DNA of 43,874 nt from positions 1 to 43,874 of the forward strand of contig VGQC01000003.1 in the NCBI GenBank assembly GCA_016882385.1, written 5' to 3'. Of the stretch, positions 19,225 to 28,915 are shown one piece after another (positions within the stretch are counted from its first letter, which is position 1; the number at the start of each line of letters is the position of its first letter). Source of the DNA: Cyanobacteria bacterium M_DeepCast_100m_m1_067. GTDB taxonomy: Bacteria > Cyanobacteriota > Cyanobacteriia > PCC-6307 > Cyanobiaceae. A program made the position numbers and the translations under genes. Below the pieces are notes generated by a model. The model saw nothing but the letters and a program-made list of their open reading frames with translations, did not search any database and had not been told where the DNA came from.

Positions 19225-21459
19225 GTGACCTTTGCAAGCGCGACGCCCCCGTGGCTGCAGATCTGGCTTGAGGCCGGCCGGGAAGGCCAGGTCTTCACCT
19301 ATGCCAACAGCGCTGAGACCCCTGCTGGGATCGGTGATCTGGTGCGGGTGCGCCTGCAGGGCCGCCTGCACACCGGACTGGTGGTGGAAGCGCTCGATCA
19401 GCTGCCAGCCAGCCTGAGCGGCAAGACGATCCAGCCGATTCTGGCGATCTGGCAGCGGGCCGCCGTCGATCCCCAATGGCAAGGGTTGATTGAAAGCGTG
19501 GCCGAGTCGTGCCACACCAGCCTGTTCAAAACCCTCAAAAGCGCCCTGCCCCCGGGCTGGCTCGGCCAGCGCAGTCAGGGGCCCAGCCGCACCAGTCGTC
19601 CCATCTGGTTGGTGGAACGCTCTGCCGCGCCGCTCCCCAGCCAGCCCCTCACCCCCCGGCAGCAGCAGCTGTTGGCACACCTGGAGCGTCAAGCCGCTCC
19701 GCTGCCCCTGCGGCAGCTCTGCAGCGCGGGTGGCTACAGCCGGGCCGTGCTGAAGGGGCTGGAGGCCCGGGGATTGGTGGTGCGGCGTTCGGGGTCGCTG
19801 CCGGGGTGCGGTTCTGCGGGGCTGCCGGCTGCCGCCTGGCCTGCCCTCACCACCGCCCAGGCCGCTGCGGTGCAGGCCCTGGCCGGGGCGGGCCCAGGCG
19901 CTGCGTTTCTGCTCTGGGGCGTCACCGGCGCCGGCAAGACCGAGGTGTATCTGCAGGCGGCTGCCCGGGCACTCGCCGCGGGGGAGGGCTGCCTGCTGCT
20001 CACGCCGGAGATCGGCCTGATCCCCCAGCTGCTTGACCGGGCCCGTGAGCGCTTTGGCTCCCGGGTGGTGGAGTTTCACAGCGGCCTCGCCGATGGCGCC
20101 CGGGTTGCCACCTGGCGTCGCTGCCTCGAGGAGGAGCCGGTGGTGGTGGTGGGCACCCGCTCGGCGATCTTTCTGCCCATGCCCCGGCTGGGCCTGATCG
20201 TGCTGGATGAGGAGCACGACAGCTCCTACAAGCAGGACAGCCCAATGCCCTGCTATCACGCCCGCGATGTGGCGCGGCTGCGGGCCCGGCGCAGCGGCGC
20301 TCGGCTGGTGCTGGGCAGTGCCACCCCATCGCTGGAGAGTTGGCTGGCGTGCCAGGGGCCCCAGGCCTCCACCCGCCTGCTGCGGCTGCCGGACCGGATT
20401 GGTGCCCGGCCGCTGCCCGCCGTGCGGGTGATCGACATGCGCCATGAGTTGGCCGAGGGCCACCGCCGCCTGCTCAGTCGGGCCCTGATGGGGCGGCTTG
20501 AGCAGTTGCAGGAGAAGGGGGAGCAGGCCGTGGTGCTGGTGCCCCGCCGCGGCTACCGGGCCTTTCTGAGCTGCCGCAGCTGCGGCGAGGCGGTGCTGTG
20601 CCCCCATTGCGATGTGGCCCTCACGGTGCACCGCTCCAAGGGCGGCCAGGAGTGGTTGCGCTGCCACTGGTGTGATCACCGTGCCGAATTGGGGGATCGC
20701 TGCGGCCACTGCGGCTCCACCGCCTTCAAGCCCTTCGGTGCCGGCACCCAGCGGGTGATGGAGCAGCTGGCTTCCGAGCTGGAGGGGCTGCGGCTGCTGC
20801 GCTTCGACCGCGATACCACCCGGGGCCGCGATGGCCACCGCCGCCTGCTCGACCGGTTTGCCCAAGGCGAGGCTGACGTGCTGGTGGGCACCCAGATGCT
20901 GGCCAAGGGGATGGACCTGCCCCGGGTCACCCTGGCTGCGGTGCTCGCGGCGGATGGGCTGCTGCATCGCCCCGATCTGCGCTCCTCGGAGCAGTGCCTG
21001 CAGCTGCTGTTGCAGCTGGCGGGCCGGGCCGGGCGCGGTGAGAAGCCGGGGGAGGTGCTGGTGCAGACCTACAGCCCCGATCACCCCGTGATCCGCCATC
21101 TCGTGGATGGGCGCTATGAACAATTTCTGGCCGAGGAGAGCCAGCTGCGTCGCCAGGCCGGCTTGGTGCCATTCAGCCGGGCCTGCCTGCTGCGCCTGAG
21201 CGGCCCCACGGCCAGCGGCACCGCCACCGCGGCAGCGGCCCTGGCGGAGCGGATTCGCGGGGAGCTGGAGGCGGCCGGTTGGCTGCTCATCGGTCCCGCC
21301 CCGGCCCCGGTGGCCCGGGTGGCGGGCAAAAGCCGCTGGCAGCTGCTGTTGCATGGGCCGGCCGGCCAGCCCTTGCCCCTGCCCAGTGAGGCCGTGTTGC
21401 GCCAGGGCTTGCCGGCGGGGGTGGGGCTGGCGATCGACCCCGATCCCCTCACCCTGTAA
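19225..21459 (+). CDS. priA: Primosomal helicase PriA
   Basis: LLWGVTGAGKTEVYLQAA, LDEEHDSSYKQ, zinc-binding CRSCGEAVLCPHCD...CHWCDHRAELGDRCGHCGS; GTG start. Confidence 0.95.
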   Translation: MTFASATPPWLQIWLEAGREGQVFTYANSAETPAGIGDLVRVRLQGRLHTGLVVEALDQLPASLSGKTIQPILAIWQRAAVDPQWQGLIESVAESCHTSLFKTLKSALPPGWLGQRSQGPSRTSRPIWLVERSAAPLPSQPLTPRQQQLLAHLERQAAPLPLRQLCSAGGYSRAVLKGLEARGLVVRRSGSLPGCGSAGLPAAAWPALTTAQAAAVQALAGAGPGAAFLLWGVTGAGKTEVYLQAAARALAAGEGCLLLTPEIGLIPQLLDRARERFGSRVVEFHSGLADGARVATWRRCLEEEPVVVVGTRSAIFLPMPRLGLIVLDEEHDSSYKQDSPMPCYHARDVARLRARRSGARLVLGSATPSLESWLACQGPQASTRLLRLPDRIGARPLPAVRVIDMRHELAEGHRRLLSRALMGRLEQLQEKGEQAVVLVPRRGYRAFLSCRSCGEAVLCPHCDVALTVHRSKGGQEWLRCHWCDHRAELGDRCGHCGSTAFKPFGAGTQRVMEQLASELEGLRLLRFDRDTTRGRDGHRRLLDRFAQGEADVLVGTQMLAKGMDLPRVTLAAVLAADGLLHRPDLRSSEQCLQLLLQLAGRAGRGEKPGEVLVQTYSPDHPVIRHLVDGRYEQFLAEESQLRRQAGLVPFSRACLLRLSGPTASGTATAAAALAERIRGELEAAGWLLIGPAPAPVARVAGKSRWQLLLHGPAGQPLPLPSEAVLRQGLPAGVGLAIDPDPLTL

Positions 21460-21468
21460 GGACTGGGT

Positions 21469-22611
21469 TTAGGCCGGCAGCTCGGGCAGGCCGAAGCCCA
21501 GCAGCCGGCGCAGGCGCTCGAGTGCCAGCACCAGGCCTAGGCCTGCCGCGATCAGCAGGCCGCCCAGCCCCAATCCGCTCCAGCGCCAGCAGCTCAGCTG
21601 CAGGGTGTTGCGCGCCCCGAAGCGCAGCGGCCAGAGCAGGCTCTGCTGACCTGGAAGCGCCTGGGCCGGCTCTGGGCCAGCGTGTTGAACGGCCCCGCTG
21701 CTGGTGGGGCTCAGCTCAACGGCGGCGCTGAAGCCCGGAAGAGGCTGCACCTCCCGCAGGTCTACGGCCAGATCGAGCGTCTGGTGCACCCCCACCAGCC
21801 AGTTGCGCTCCTGCAGCCGGAGCTCCGGAGCCGGCAGGGTTATCCCGGCGAGCTGGGCCGCATCGCTGAGGTTGCGGGCCAGCAATTCCAGGGCCCGCGG
21901 TGCGGCCAGCACCGGGCTCTGGAGCCGTTGTTGCCAGTCCCCGGGGGCCGGGGCCGCTGCGCCGGTGGGGGTCGGCCGAAAGCCCTGGCTCTGCAGGATC
22001 TGGCTGAACTGGCGCGCCCAGGGGGGCGGCTGGGCGCCAGCGCTGATCAGCCCATGGGCGATCTGCAGCCGGCCCGGTCCCTTGAACGCGAGCTCGGTGC
22101 GCACCTCCATGCAGCCGCCGAGCAGCACCGTGAGCAGCAGCAACACCAGCGCCAGCAGGGCAAAGCCCACCGGGGCCCGGGTGGGGCCAACGGGCGGTGG
22201 CGGCGGCGGCGGTGGTTTGTTGGGGCGGCGGCTGCGGGCCAGTTGCTGCATCTGGCTGCCCATCGCTTCGGCTGAGCCCAGATCGGGCAGGGTGATCGAC
22301 CAGTCGCGGGGCCGCTCCAGGGCGGGGGCCTCCAGCACGGTGAGCAGATCCTGAGCCTGAGCCCGCAGGGTGGCATCCCGGCAGCGCTTGATCAGCCGGC
22401 AGCACACCATGGCGCGGGCGTTGTCACCCTGACCCATCCAGGCCGTGGCCAGCAGCAGCTGGATCTCGGCCCCCGTCCCGGTGGCGGAGGGGTGTTCGCG
22501 GGCCAGGGGTTCCAGCAGCCGCACCACCCGCCCGTAGTCGCCCCGCTCCAGAGCCGCGCGTGCTGCGGCTAGCTGTTCCTCGAGGGGCGCATCCAGGGGC
22601 GCATCAGCCAT
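21469..22611 (-). CDS. DUF3153-type membrane protein with N-terminal helical-repeat-like region
   Basis: [41 protein letters not shown]...; poly-Pro linker; [24 protein letters not shown]. Confidence 0.75.
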   Translation of the reverse strand: MADAPLDAPLEEQLAAARAALERGDYGRVVRLLEPLAREHPSATGTGAEIQLLLATAWMGQGDNARAMVCCRLIKRCRDATLRAQAQDLLTVLEAPALERPRDWSITLPDLGSAEAMGSQMQQLARSRRPNKPPPPPPPPVGPTRAPVGFALLALVLLLLTVLLGGCMEVRTELAFKGPGRLQIAHGLISAGAQPPPWARQFSQILQSQGFRPTPTGAAAPAPGDWQQRLQSPVLAAPRALELLARNLSDAAQLAGITLPAPELRLQERNWLVGVHQTLDLAVDLREVQPLPGFSAAVELSPTSSGAVQHAGPEPAQALPGQQSLLWPLRFGARNTLQLSCWRWSGLGLGGLLIAAGLGLVLALERLRRLLGFGLPELPA

Positions 22612-23500
22612 GGCAGGCGCGTTGGCTGCCCACCACCATCGTGCCGATGCCCGCGTCGGTGAACACCTCCAGCAGCAGGGCGTGGGGCACCCGGCCATCG
22701 ACGATGTGGGCGGCGCTCACCCCCTGGGCCAGGGCGCGGATGCAGCACTCGGTTTTCGGGGTCATGCCGCCGTCCACCACGCCATCGTGGATCAACTGCC
22801 GCGCCTGCGAGAGGCTGAGCTGGCGGATCAGGGAGCTGGGATCGTGGCGATCCTGCAGGATCCCCGCCGTGTCGGTGAGCAGGATCAGTTTCTCGGCCTG
22901 GAGAGCGGCGGCCAGTTCGCCGGCCACCGTGTCGGCGTTGATGTTGTGGGCCTGCCCTTCGCCGTCGGCTGCCACGCTCGAGATCACCGGGATGTAGCCG
23001 GCGTCCAGCAGCGGAAACAGCACGGAGGGGTCCACCGCCGCCACCTCCCCCACCAGGCCATTGGCGCCGTCGGCGTAGGTGCGGGCCCGCACCAGGGAGC
23101 CATCGCTGCCGCACAGGCCCACGGCCCGGCCGCCGACGCGGTTGAGCCCGTTGACGATGTGCTTGTTGACCCGGCCCACCAGCACCATCTCCACCACGTC
23201 CATGGTTTCGGGGGTGGTCACCCGTAGGCCATTGCGGAAGGCGGGTTCGATGTTGAGGCGGGTCAGCCAGTCATTGATCTCCGGCCCGCCGCCGTGCACC
23301 ACCACCGGTTGCACGCCGACGGAGGCCAGCAGCACCAGGTCGCGGTAGACGGCATCGCGCAGGTCGTCGCGCACCATGGCCGCACCGCCGTACTTGACCA
23401 CCACTCGGCGGCCAGCAAAGCGCTGGATGTAGGGAAGGGCCTCACTGAGGACCGACACCCGCAGGGTGTCCTGGCTGCTGATCAAGGGTTCGGAGCTCAA
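22604..23500 (-). CDS. argB: Acetylglutamate kinase
   Basis: [43 protein letters not shown]...[15 protein letters not shown]. Confidence 0.96.
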   Translation of the reverse strand: MSSEPLISSQDTLRVSVLSEALPYIQRFAGRRVVVKYGGAAMVRDDLRDAVYRDLVLLASVGVQPVVVHGGGPEINDWLTRLNIEPAFRNGLRVTTPETMDVVEMVLVGRVNKHIVNGLNRVGGRAVGLCGSDGSLVRARTYADGANGLVGEVAAVDPSVLFPLLDAGYIPVISSVAADGEGQAHNINADTVAGELAAALQAEKLILLTDTAGILQDRHDPSSLIRQLSLSQARQLIHDGVVDGGMTPKTECCIRALAQGVSAAHIVDGRVPHALLLEVFTDAGIGTMVVGSQRACHG

Positions 23501-23542
23501 GGCGGGGCGCAGAAACGACGACGAAAGGGGAACAAGCGGGTC

Positions 23543-24091
23543 TTAGCTCGTTGCAGCCTCGGGCACCAGGGCGAGGCTGAAGGTGTCGCGGCGCTCCGGT
23601 TGAATCTCGGCCTGGAGCCCTGGCCCGAAAAAGCGCCCGAGGCGGTCAACCCGGGCCTGCCAGCGCTCCAGGGGCACCCCTTCACAGCGAAACCGCAGCT
23701 TGAGTCCGTAGCGGCCGTCGCAATCCAGCTCTTCGACGCTGATCAACTGGGGCGGGGCATCTTCATCCCAGAGCTTCAGCACCTCCAGCGAGCTCTCCAG
23801 ATGGGCTTTCTGGCCGTAACGCCAGCGGTCCACATCGGCGAGCAGTTTGCGCAGCGGTTCGCTCTCTGGGAGCTCCCGTAGCGCCTTGTACTGGGCGGCG
23901 GGGGTGAGGCGCTGGGGGGGCGGTAGCTCCGAGGATTTCAGGGCCAGGCCGCCCAGCAGGATCGGAATGCCGTAAAAAATCGTCGGCAGGCTGAGGTTGG
24001 GGATGTCGGTGGCGTAAGCGATCGAGCCGATCACCGTGAGCACCGCTCCCGCAATCGTGACCAGGCTTCCGGGGGAGAGGAGTGCTTGCAT
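23543..24091 (-). CDS. DUF2854 family membrane-associated protein
   Basis: MQALLSPGSLVTIAGAVLTVIGSIAYATDIPNLSLPTIFYGIPILLGGLALKSSELPP... Confidence 0.8.
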   Translation of the reverse strand: MQALLSPGSLVTIAGAVLTVIGSIAYATDIPNLSLPTIFYGIPILLGGLALKSSELPPPQRLTPAAQYKALRELPESEPLRKLLADVDRWRYGQKAHLESSLEVLKLWDEDAPPQLISVEELDCDGRYGLKLRFRCEGVPLERWQARVDRLGRFFGPGLQAEIQPERRDTFSLALVPEAATS

Positions 24092-24111
24092 ACAGCCATC
24101 TTCCTGTATGC
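24088..24111. promoter_or_regulatory. Perfect 24-bp dyad containing both divergent start codons
   Basis: GCATACAG-CCATCTTC-CTGTATGC, 8-bp perfect arms. Confidence 0.65.
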
Positions 24112-24308
24112 CCATGGCCTCCGACGCCTCCAGCGCGGCCGCTGAGCCCAGCACCCCTGCTTTGATCGAAGCGCTCAAGGCCGATCGGCTCTGGTTGTTG
24201 CGTCAGATCGACGCCGGCCGTTGGCCCCAATGGCGCCTCGACCTGGCCGCCCTGGAGCGCGAACTCGGCCAGCTGCTCGACCAGGCCAGTGAGCGGGAGG
24301 CCGGTTAG
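24108..24308 (+). CDS. Small conserved hypothetical protein
   Basis: MPMASDASSAAAEPSTPALIEALKADRLWLLRQIDAGRWPQWRLDLAALERELGQLLDQASEREAG. Confidence 0.6.
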   Translation: MPMASDASSAAAEPSTPALIEALKADRLWLLRQIDAGRWPQWRLDLAALERELGQLLDQASEREAG

Positions 24309-24316
24309 GGCTCAGT

Positions 24317-24841
24317 TCAGAAGGGGATGTCGTCGTCGTCGGGCAGATCGGGCACCAGCGGCGAGGTGTTCCAGGTGGGGGGTTGGGCAGCCGGCTGGGC
24401 TGTGCTGGGAGGAGCCGTGCTGGGCGAGGCGCCGCCTGGAGCTGGTGCCATCCCGGAGCCGGCGGCGCGGCGCACCGGTGGTGCACTGGCACTGGTACTC
24501 GCACTGGCACTGGCGCTGGCACTCGCACTGGGCGCGGGGGCACCCAGGGGGTGGAGGCGGGCCAGGGTGAATTCGGCGCGCTTTTCCTTCACCCCGTCCT
24601 GCCGCGTCACGGTGTTCATGCGCAGGCGGCCTTCGAGCATCAGCCGCTGGCCCACCTGCACGCGGTTCTGGAGCTCCTGGGCCAGATTGCCCCAGCCCAC
24701 CACCTTCAACTGGCCGGGAGGATCATCGGGACGCAGACCGTCGATCTGCACAGCCATTTCCGCCACCGGCGTCTGGTTGTCTTGGGTGTAGCGCACCTGG
24801 GGCGCTTCCAGCACCTCGACCTCGAGCAGACAGTGATTCAC
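24317..24841 (-). CDS. ssb: Single-stranded DNA-binding protein
   Basis: OB-fold N-terminus MNHCLLEVEVLEAPQVRYTQDNQTPVAEMAVQIDG; disordered linker; acidic tip DDDDIPF. Confidence 0.9.
   Translation of the reverse strand: MNHCLLEVEVLEAPQVRYTQDNQTPVAEMAVQIDGLRPDDPPGQLKVVGWGNLAQELQNRVQVGQRLMLEGRLRMNTVTRQDGVKEKRAEFTLARLHPLGAPAPSASASASASASTSASAPPVRRAAGSGMAPAPGGASPSTAPPSTAQPAAQPPTWNTSPLVPDLPDDDDIPF
24484..24531. repeat. Hexamer repeat tract (ACTGGC-type) in ssb linker
   Basis: actggcactggtactcgcactggcactggcgctggcactcgcactgg encodes the SASASASASASTSASA linker. Confidence 0.7.
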
Positions 24842-24873
24842 TCCCCAGCAACCATTGGGCGACGCCCATCCTG

Positions 24874-25689
24874 ATGCACCGAGCCGACATGCACCAGGAC
24901 TGCCGCAACCAGGGCTCTCGCAACCAGGACTGTCGGCGCCTGTGGTTGGTGGCTGGCACCGGCGAGGGCCCCGAGTTGGCCGAGAGGCTGCTGGCCCTCG
25001 GCTGGCAGCTGACGGTGAGTGTGGTCAGTGCGCCTGCGGCCCTGGCCTACCGGCCCCACCCGGCGCTGAGCCTGCGGGTTGGCGCCCTCGCGGGAGAGGC
25101 GGCTGTGGAGGCCGAACTGGCGGCCGCCGCCACCAGCGGCCATCCCTACGCGGTGGTGGTGGACGCCAGCCATCCGTTTGCCTGCCAGGTGAGCCGCCAG
25201 CTCGAGGCGGGTTGCACGCGGCGGGGGCAACGGCTGCTGCGTTTGCAGCGCCCCACCCTCAAGGGCCCGGCCACCCTGCTCCCGACCCTCGAAGATCTGC
25301 GGGCTGTGCCGCTGGCGGGTCAGCATCTGCTGCTGGCTATCGGCGCCCGGCAGTTGGCTGCAGCCGTTTCCCTCAGCCCCGGTGCCCTTCACCATGCCCG
25401 CCTGCTGCCCAGCGCCAGCTCCCTGCAACAGGCCATGGCGGCGGGCCTGTCGGGCGAGCGGGTTGCCTGCCTCAGGCCCGGGTCGACGCTGGCGGTGGAG
25501 CGGGCCCTGGTGCGTCGCTGGCGCATCAGCACGGTGTTGGCGCGCCAGTCTGGCGGCTTCACTGAGGAGCTTTGGCGCAGGATCTGCCGCAGCGAGGGTC
25601 TGAGCCTGCTGCTGTTGTGCCGGCCTCAGGAGCTGGCCGGGGTGGAGAGCCTCGATGCAGCGGCGCTGCTGGCGACACTGGCCGGCTGA
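24874..25689 (+). CDS. cobK: Precorrin-6A/cobalt-precorrin-6A reductase
   Basis: LWLVAGTGEGPELAERLLALGWQLTVSVVSA...VVVDASHPFACQVSRQ...VARQSGGFTEE-type C-terminus. Confidence 0.88.
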   Translation: MHRADMHQDCRNQGSRNQDCRRLWLVAGTGEGPELAERLLALGWQLTVSVVSAPAALAYRPHPALSLRVGALAGEAAVEAELAAAATSGHPYAVVVDASHPFACQVSRQLEAGCTRRGQRLLRLQRPTLKGPATLLPTLEDLRAVPLAGQHLLLAIGARQLAAAVSLSPGALHHARLLPSASSLQQAMAAGLSGERVACLRPGSTLAVERALVRRWRISTVLARQSGGFTEELWRRICRSEGLSLLLLCRPQELAGVESLDAAALLATLAG

Positions 25690-25704
25690 ACGCCCCCCCC
25701 GCCC

Positions 25705-26058
25705 ATGACGGACGCCAACACCAACCAGCCCTTGCAGCTTGTGCTCACCACCGAGGCCAGTGCAGAGCGGGCCCGGGCTCTGGCGGGTGAGCTCCTGGAG
25801 CGGCGCCTGGTGGCCTGCGCCAGCCTGCTGCCGGTGCAGTCGCACTACCGCTGGCAGGGGCAGATCACCTCCAGCGAGGAAGTGCAGCTGCTGTTCAAGA
25901 CCAGCCCCGAGCGGCTGGAGGCCCTACGCGAGGCGTTGTTGGCACTGCATAGCTACGACACCCCCGCGTGGATTCACTGGAGTGCTGCCAGCGCCGGTGC
26001 CTATGGCCAGTGGCTGGTCGAGAGCCTCAGCCCAGATGCTGGGCCACCAGCTCCTTGA
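25705..26058 (+). CDS. cutA: Divalent-cation tolerance protein CutA
   Basis: VLTTEASAERARALAGELLERRLVACASLLPVQSHYRWQGQITSSEEVQLLFKTS. Confidence 0.92.
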   Translation: MTDANTNQPLQLVLTTEASAERARALAGELLERRLVACASLLPVQSHYRWQGQITSSEEVQLLFKTSPERLEALREALLALHSYDTPAWIHWSAASAGAYGQWLVESLSPDAGPPAP

Positions 26059-27016
26059 GGGACCCCTGGGGGCGGGGGCCCAGCTGGGTCACCACCTGAC
26101 CAGCGCAGAGCGAGCCGAGGCGGCCGCAGGCGTCCAAACCCTGGCCCTGGGTGTAGCCGTGCAGGAAGCCGGCGGCATAGAGATCACCCGCGCCGGTGGT
26201 GTCCACGAGGGGGCCGAGCTGGAAGGGCTCAATGCTGTGGGTGCCGGAGCCATTGAGGATCACCGAGCCCAGTTCGCTGCGGGTCAGGGCCGCCACCTTG
26301 CAGCGCCCCCGCACCTGGTCGGCGGCCTCTTCAAAGCTGTTGGCTTTGTAGAGGGCCGTGATCTCCATCTCGTTGGCAAACAGGATGTCGACGTGGCCAT
26401 CCACCAGCTCCTGGAAGCTGTCGCGGTGGCGCTCGACGCAGAAGGCATCGGAGAGGCTCAGGGCCACCTCACCGCCATGGGCGCGGGCTACCTCGGCCGC
26501 GGCGATGAAGGCCGCCTTGGCCTCCTCGCTGTCCCACAGGTAGCCCTCGAGGTAGAGCACTTTGGTCTGGGCCACCAGGTCCAGATCCAGGTCGGCTGGA
26601 TCGAGGCCCACCGACGCCCCCAGGTAGGTGCACATGGTGCGCTGGGCATCGGGGGTCACCAGGATCAGGCAGCGGGCCGTGGACGGCCCCGTGGTGGCGG
26701 CCGGGGTGTCGAACCGGGCGCCGACCGAGCGGATGTCGTGGGCAAAGATGCCCCCGAGCTGGTCGTCGCGCACCCGGCCGATGAAGCCGGCCCGCCCGCC
26801 CAGCTGAGCCACCCCGGCGAGGGTGTTGGCGGCTGAGCCTCCGGAGGTTTCCAGGCCTGGCCCCACGCTGGCGTAGAGCGTTTCGGCCTGGTGCTCATCC
26901 ACCAGGGCCATGGTGCCCTTGGTGAGCTCGAAGTTGTCGAGCAGGTCGTCGTCGGCCTGCACCAGCACGTCCACGATGGCGTTGCCGATGCCGACAACGT
27001 CGAAATGTTTGGTCAT
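26027..27016 (-). CDS. PfkB-family carbohydrate/nucleoside kinase (adenosine kinase-like)
   Basis: [19 protein letters not shown]...GGSAANTLAGVAQLGG...DTTGAGDLYAAGFLHGY. Confidence 0.92.
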   Translation of the reverse strand: MTKHFDVVGIGNAIVDVLVQADDDLLDNFELTKGTMALVDEHQAETLYASVGPGLETSGGSAANTLAGVAQLGGRAGFIGRVRDDQLGGIFAHDIRSVGARFDTPAATTGPSTARCLILVTPDAQRTMCTYLGASVGLDPADLDLDLVAQTKVLYLEGYLWDSEEAKAAFIAAAEVARAHGGEVALSLSDAFCVERHRDSFQELVDGHVDILFANEMEITALYKANSFEEAADQVRGRCKVAALTRSELGSVILNGSGTHSIEPFQLGPLVDTTGAGDLYAAGFLHGYTQGQGLDACGRLGSLCAGQVVTQLGPRPQGSLKELVAQHLG

Positions 27017-28329
27017 CAGACGCTCAACAGGGCTCGCTTGGGACCGTGGATGGGATCTTCCACCACGATGGTCTGGTCGCGGTTGGCGCCCAGGGAGACG
27101 ATCGCAATCGGCACTTCCATCAGGTCGGCCAAAAAGCGCAGATAGCTCATCGCCGTGGCCGGCAGCTCCTCGAGGCTGCGGCAGTCGGCGGTGGAGGTCT
27201 GCCAACCCGGCAGGGTTTCAAAGATGGGCTGGCAGCGGGCGAAGTCTTCCGAGCTGCTCGGGAAATACTCAATCCGTTCGCCCTCGAGCTCGTAGGCGAC
27301 GCACACCTGAATCTCATCGAGCTCATCGAGCACGTCGAGTTTGGTGATGGCCAAACAGTCGAGACCGTTCACCTCCACGGCGTAGCGGCCAATCACGCCG
27401 TCAAACCAACCACAGCGCCGGCGTCGACCGGTGGTGGTGCCGAATTCGCCGCCGCGGTCGCAGAGGTGATCGTTGAGGCTGCCTTCGAGCTCGGTTGGGA
27501 AGGGACCCTCGCCCACCCGGGTGGTGTAGGCCTTGGCCACGCCGATGACCCGGTCGATCAGGGTGGGACCCACGCCGGCACCGATGCAGGCGCCGCCACT
27601 CACCGGGTTAGACGAGGTGACGTAGGGATAGGTGCCGTGGTCAAGATCGAGCAGGGTTCCCTGGGCGCCCTCAAACAGGATGTTCTTGCGGGCCCGCGCG
27701 GCCTGGTGGATGGTGCGCGTGCAGTCGACGACGTGGGGGGCTAGGCGCTGGCCGTAGGCCACGTATTCGGCCACCACCTCCTCGAACACAAGCGGCTCGA
27801 GCCCGTAGAGCTTCACCAGAATTTCGTTCTTCTCGGCCAGCGGCCCGGCGAGCCGGTCGCGCAGGCGGCCCTCGTCAAGGATGTCGAGGATGCGGATGCC
27901 ATTTCGCTCCGACTTGTCGGCGTAGGTGGGGCCGATGCCCCGGCCTGTGGTGCCGATCCGACGGTCGCCGCGGCGCTGCTCCATCGCCTGGTCCAGCAGG
28001 CGGTGGTAAGGCATGGTCACGTGGGCCGTGGAGGCCAGCTGTAGCCCTTCCACGCCAATGCCGTTCTCGGCCAGCATGTCCAGCTCACCGAGCATCACCT
28101 TCGGGTCCACCACTGTGCCGGAACCGATCAGGCAGACGGTGTCGGGATAGAGGATGCCGGAGGGGATCAGGTGCAGCTTGAGCACCTTGTCGTCCACGAC
28201 GATGGTGTGGCCGGCGTTGACCCCGCCCTGATAGCGCACCACAACGTCGGCGGAGCGGCTGAGAAGATCTGTGATCTTGCCCTTCCCCTCGTCGCCCCAC
28301 TGTGCACCGATGACGACAACGTTGGCCAA
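27016..28329 (-). CDS. purA: Adenylosuccinate synthetase
   Basis: (TTG)[43 protein letters not shown]...; stop overlaps the downstream start as TGATG. Confidence 0.97.
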   Translation of the reverse strand: MANVVVIGAQWGDEGKGKITDLLSRSADVVVRYQGGVNAGHTIVVDDKVLKLHLIPSGILYPDTVCLIGSGTVVDPKVMLGELDMLAENGIGVEGLQLASTAHVTMPYHRLLDQAMEQRRGDRRIGTTGRGIGPTYADKSERNGIRILDILDEGRLRDRLAGPLAEKNEILVKLYGLEPLVFEEVVAEYVAYGQRLAPHVVDCTRTIHQAARARKNILFEGAQGTLLDLDHGTYPYVTSSNPVSGGACIGAGVGPTLIDRVIGVAKAYTTRVGEGPFPTELEGSLNDHLCDRGGEFGTTTGRRRRCGWFDGVIGRYAVEVNGLDCLAITKLDVLDELDEIQVCVAYELEGERIEYFPSSSEDFARCQPIFETLPGWQTSTADCRSLEELPATAMSYLRFLADLMEVPIAIVSLGANRDQTIVVEDPIHGPKRALLSV

Positions 28330-28335
28330 GGACGC

Positions 28336-28416
28336 AGCGGCCCGCAGCCGCTTCTGAGCACAAGGCGAGAGCCTCTCAGATCGCGGTGCCGTTCGTCAAA
28401 GTCGGAACGGCACCGC
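28336..28416 (-). promoter_or_regulatory. Three consecutive stem-loops in psb27-purA intergenic region (candidate purA leader)
   Basis: Perfect 12-bp stem 28383-28416; 6-bp stem with inner GGC-loop-GCC stem 28353-28380; 6-bp stem 28336-28352. Confidence 0.6.
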
Positions 28417-28444
28417 TCGCTGTCCAGGCGGGTGAACCAAGGGC

Positions 28445-28879
28445 TCAAGCACCCCGGACGACGTTGGTTTCGGCCTTTTTCAGCTCTTTGCTGATGCGCT
28501 CCTTGAGGGCGTCAGGCACCGGCCGATTCGGGTAGTTGGTGTAGTGGCCGGCCAGGGAGTTGAGGGCGGTCTGCATGGTGGTGAAGGAGCCGAGGCCGTT
28601 CACCGCGCTGCGGGGGCGGTAGCGCGCCATGTAGCCGTTGATCAGGCTGCGGGCTTCGGTCTCAGCTTCCGCGCGGCCGGGATCGTCCGCCCCCAGGCTG
28701 ATGGTGGCCAGGAGGCTGTCGGCAACCGCCACGGTGTCCTCGACGTAGTTGCCTGTGAGGCCGCTACTGGCGGAGCTGCAGGCCGTCAGGGTCAGGCTCA
28801 AGCAGAGCACCAAGGCGATCGCCAGCCGCGAGATCAGCAGCCTCAGCCGCTGGCTGAGAGGGGCGAGCACAGCGGCCAT
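28445..28879 (-). CDS. psb27: Photosystem II assembly lipoprotein Psb27
   Basis: Lipobox LTLTACSS; LTGNYVEDTVAVADSLLATISLGADDPGRAEAETEARSLINGYMARYRPRSAVNGLGSFTTMQTALNSLAGHY. Confidence 0.93.
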   Translation of the reverse strand: MAAVLAPLSQRLRLLISRLAIALVLCLSLTLTACSSASSGLTGNYVEDTVAVADSLLATISLGADDPGRAEAETEARSLINGYMARYRPRSAVNGLGSFTTMQTALNSLAGHYTNYPNRPVPDALKERISKELKKAETNVVRGA

Positions 28880-28915
28880 GGGTGGGATGCAAGTGCTTTG
28901 ATCCTAGAAGCCGCC

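Noticed and set aside
19186-21354. 722-aa minus-strand ORF opposite priA
   Set aside because: Antisense to well-supported PriA motifs; low-complexity His/Gln/Gly/Ala composition.
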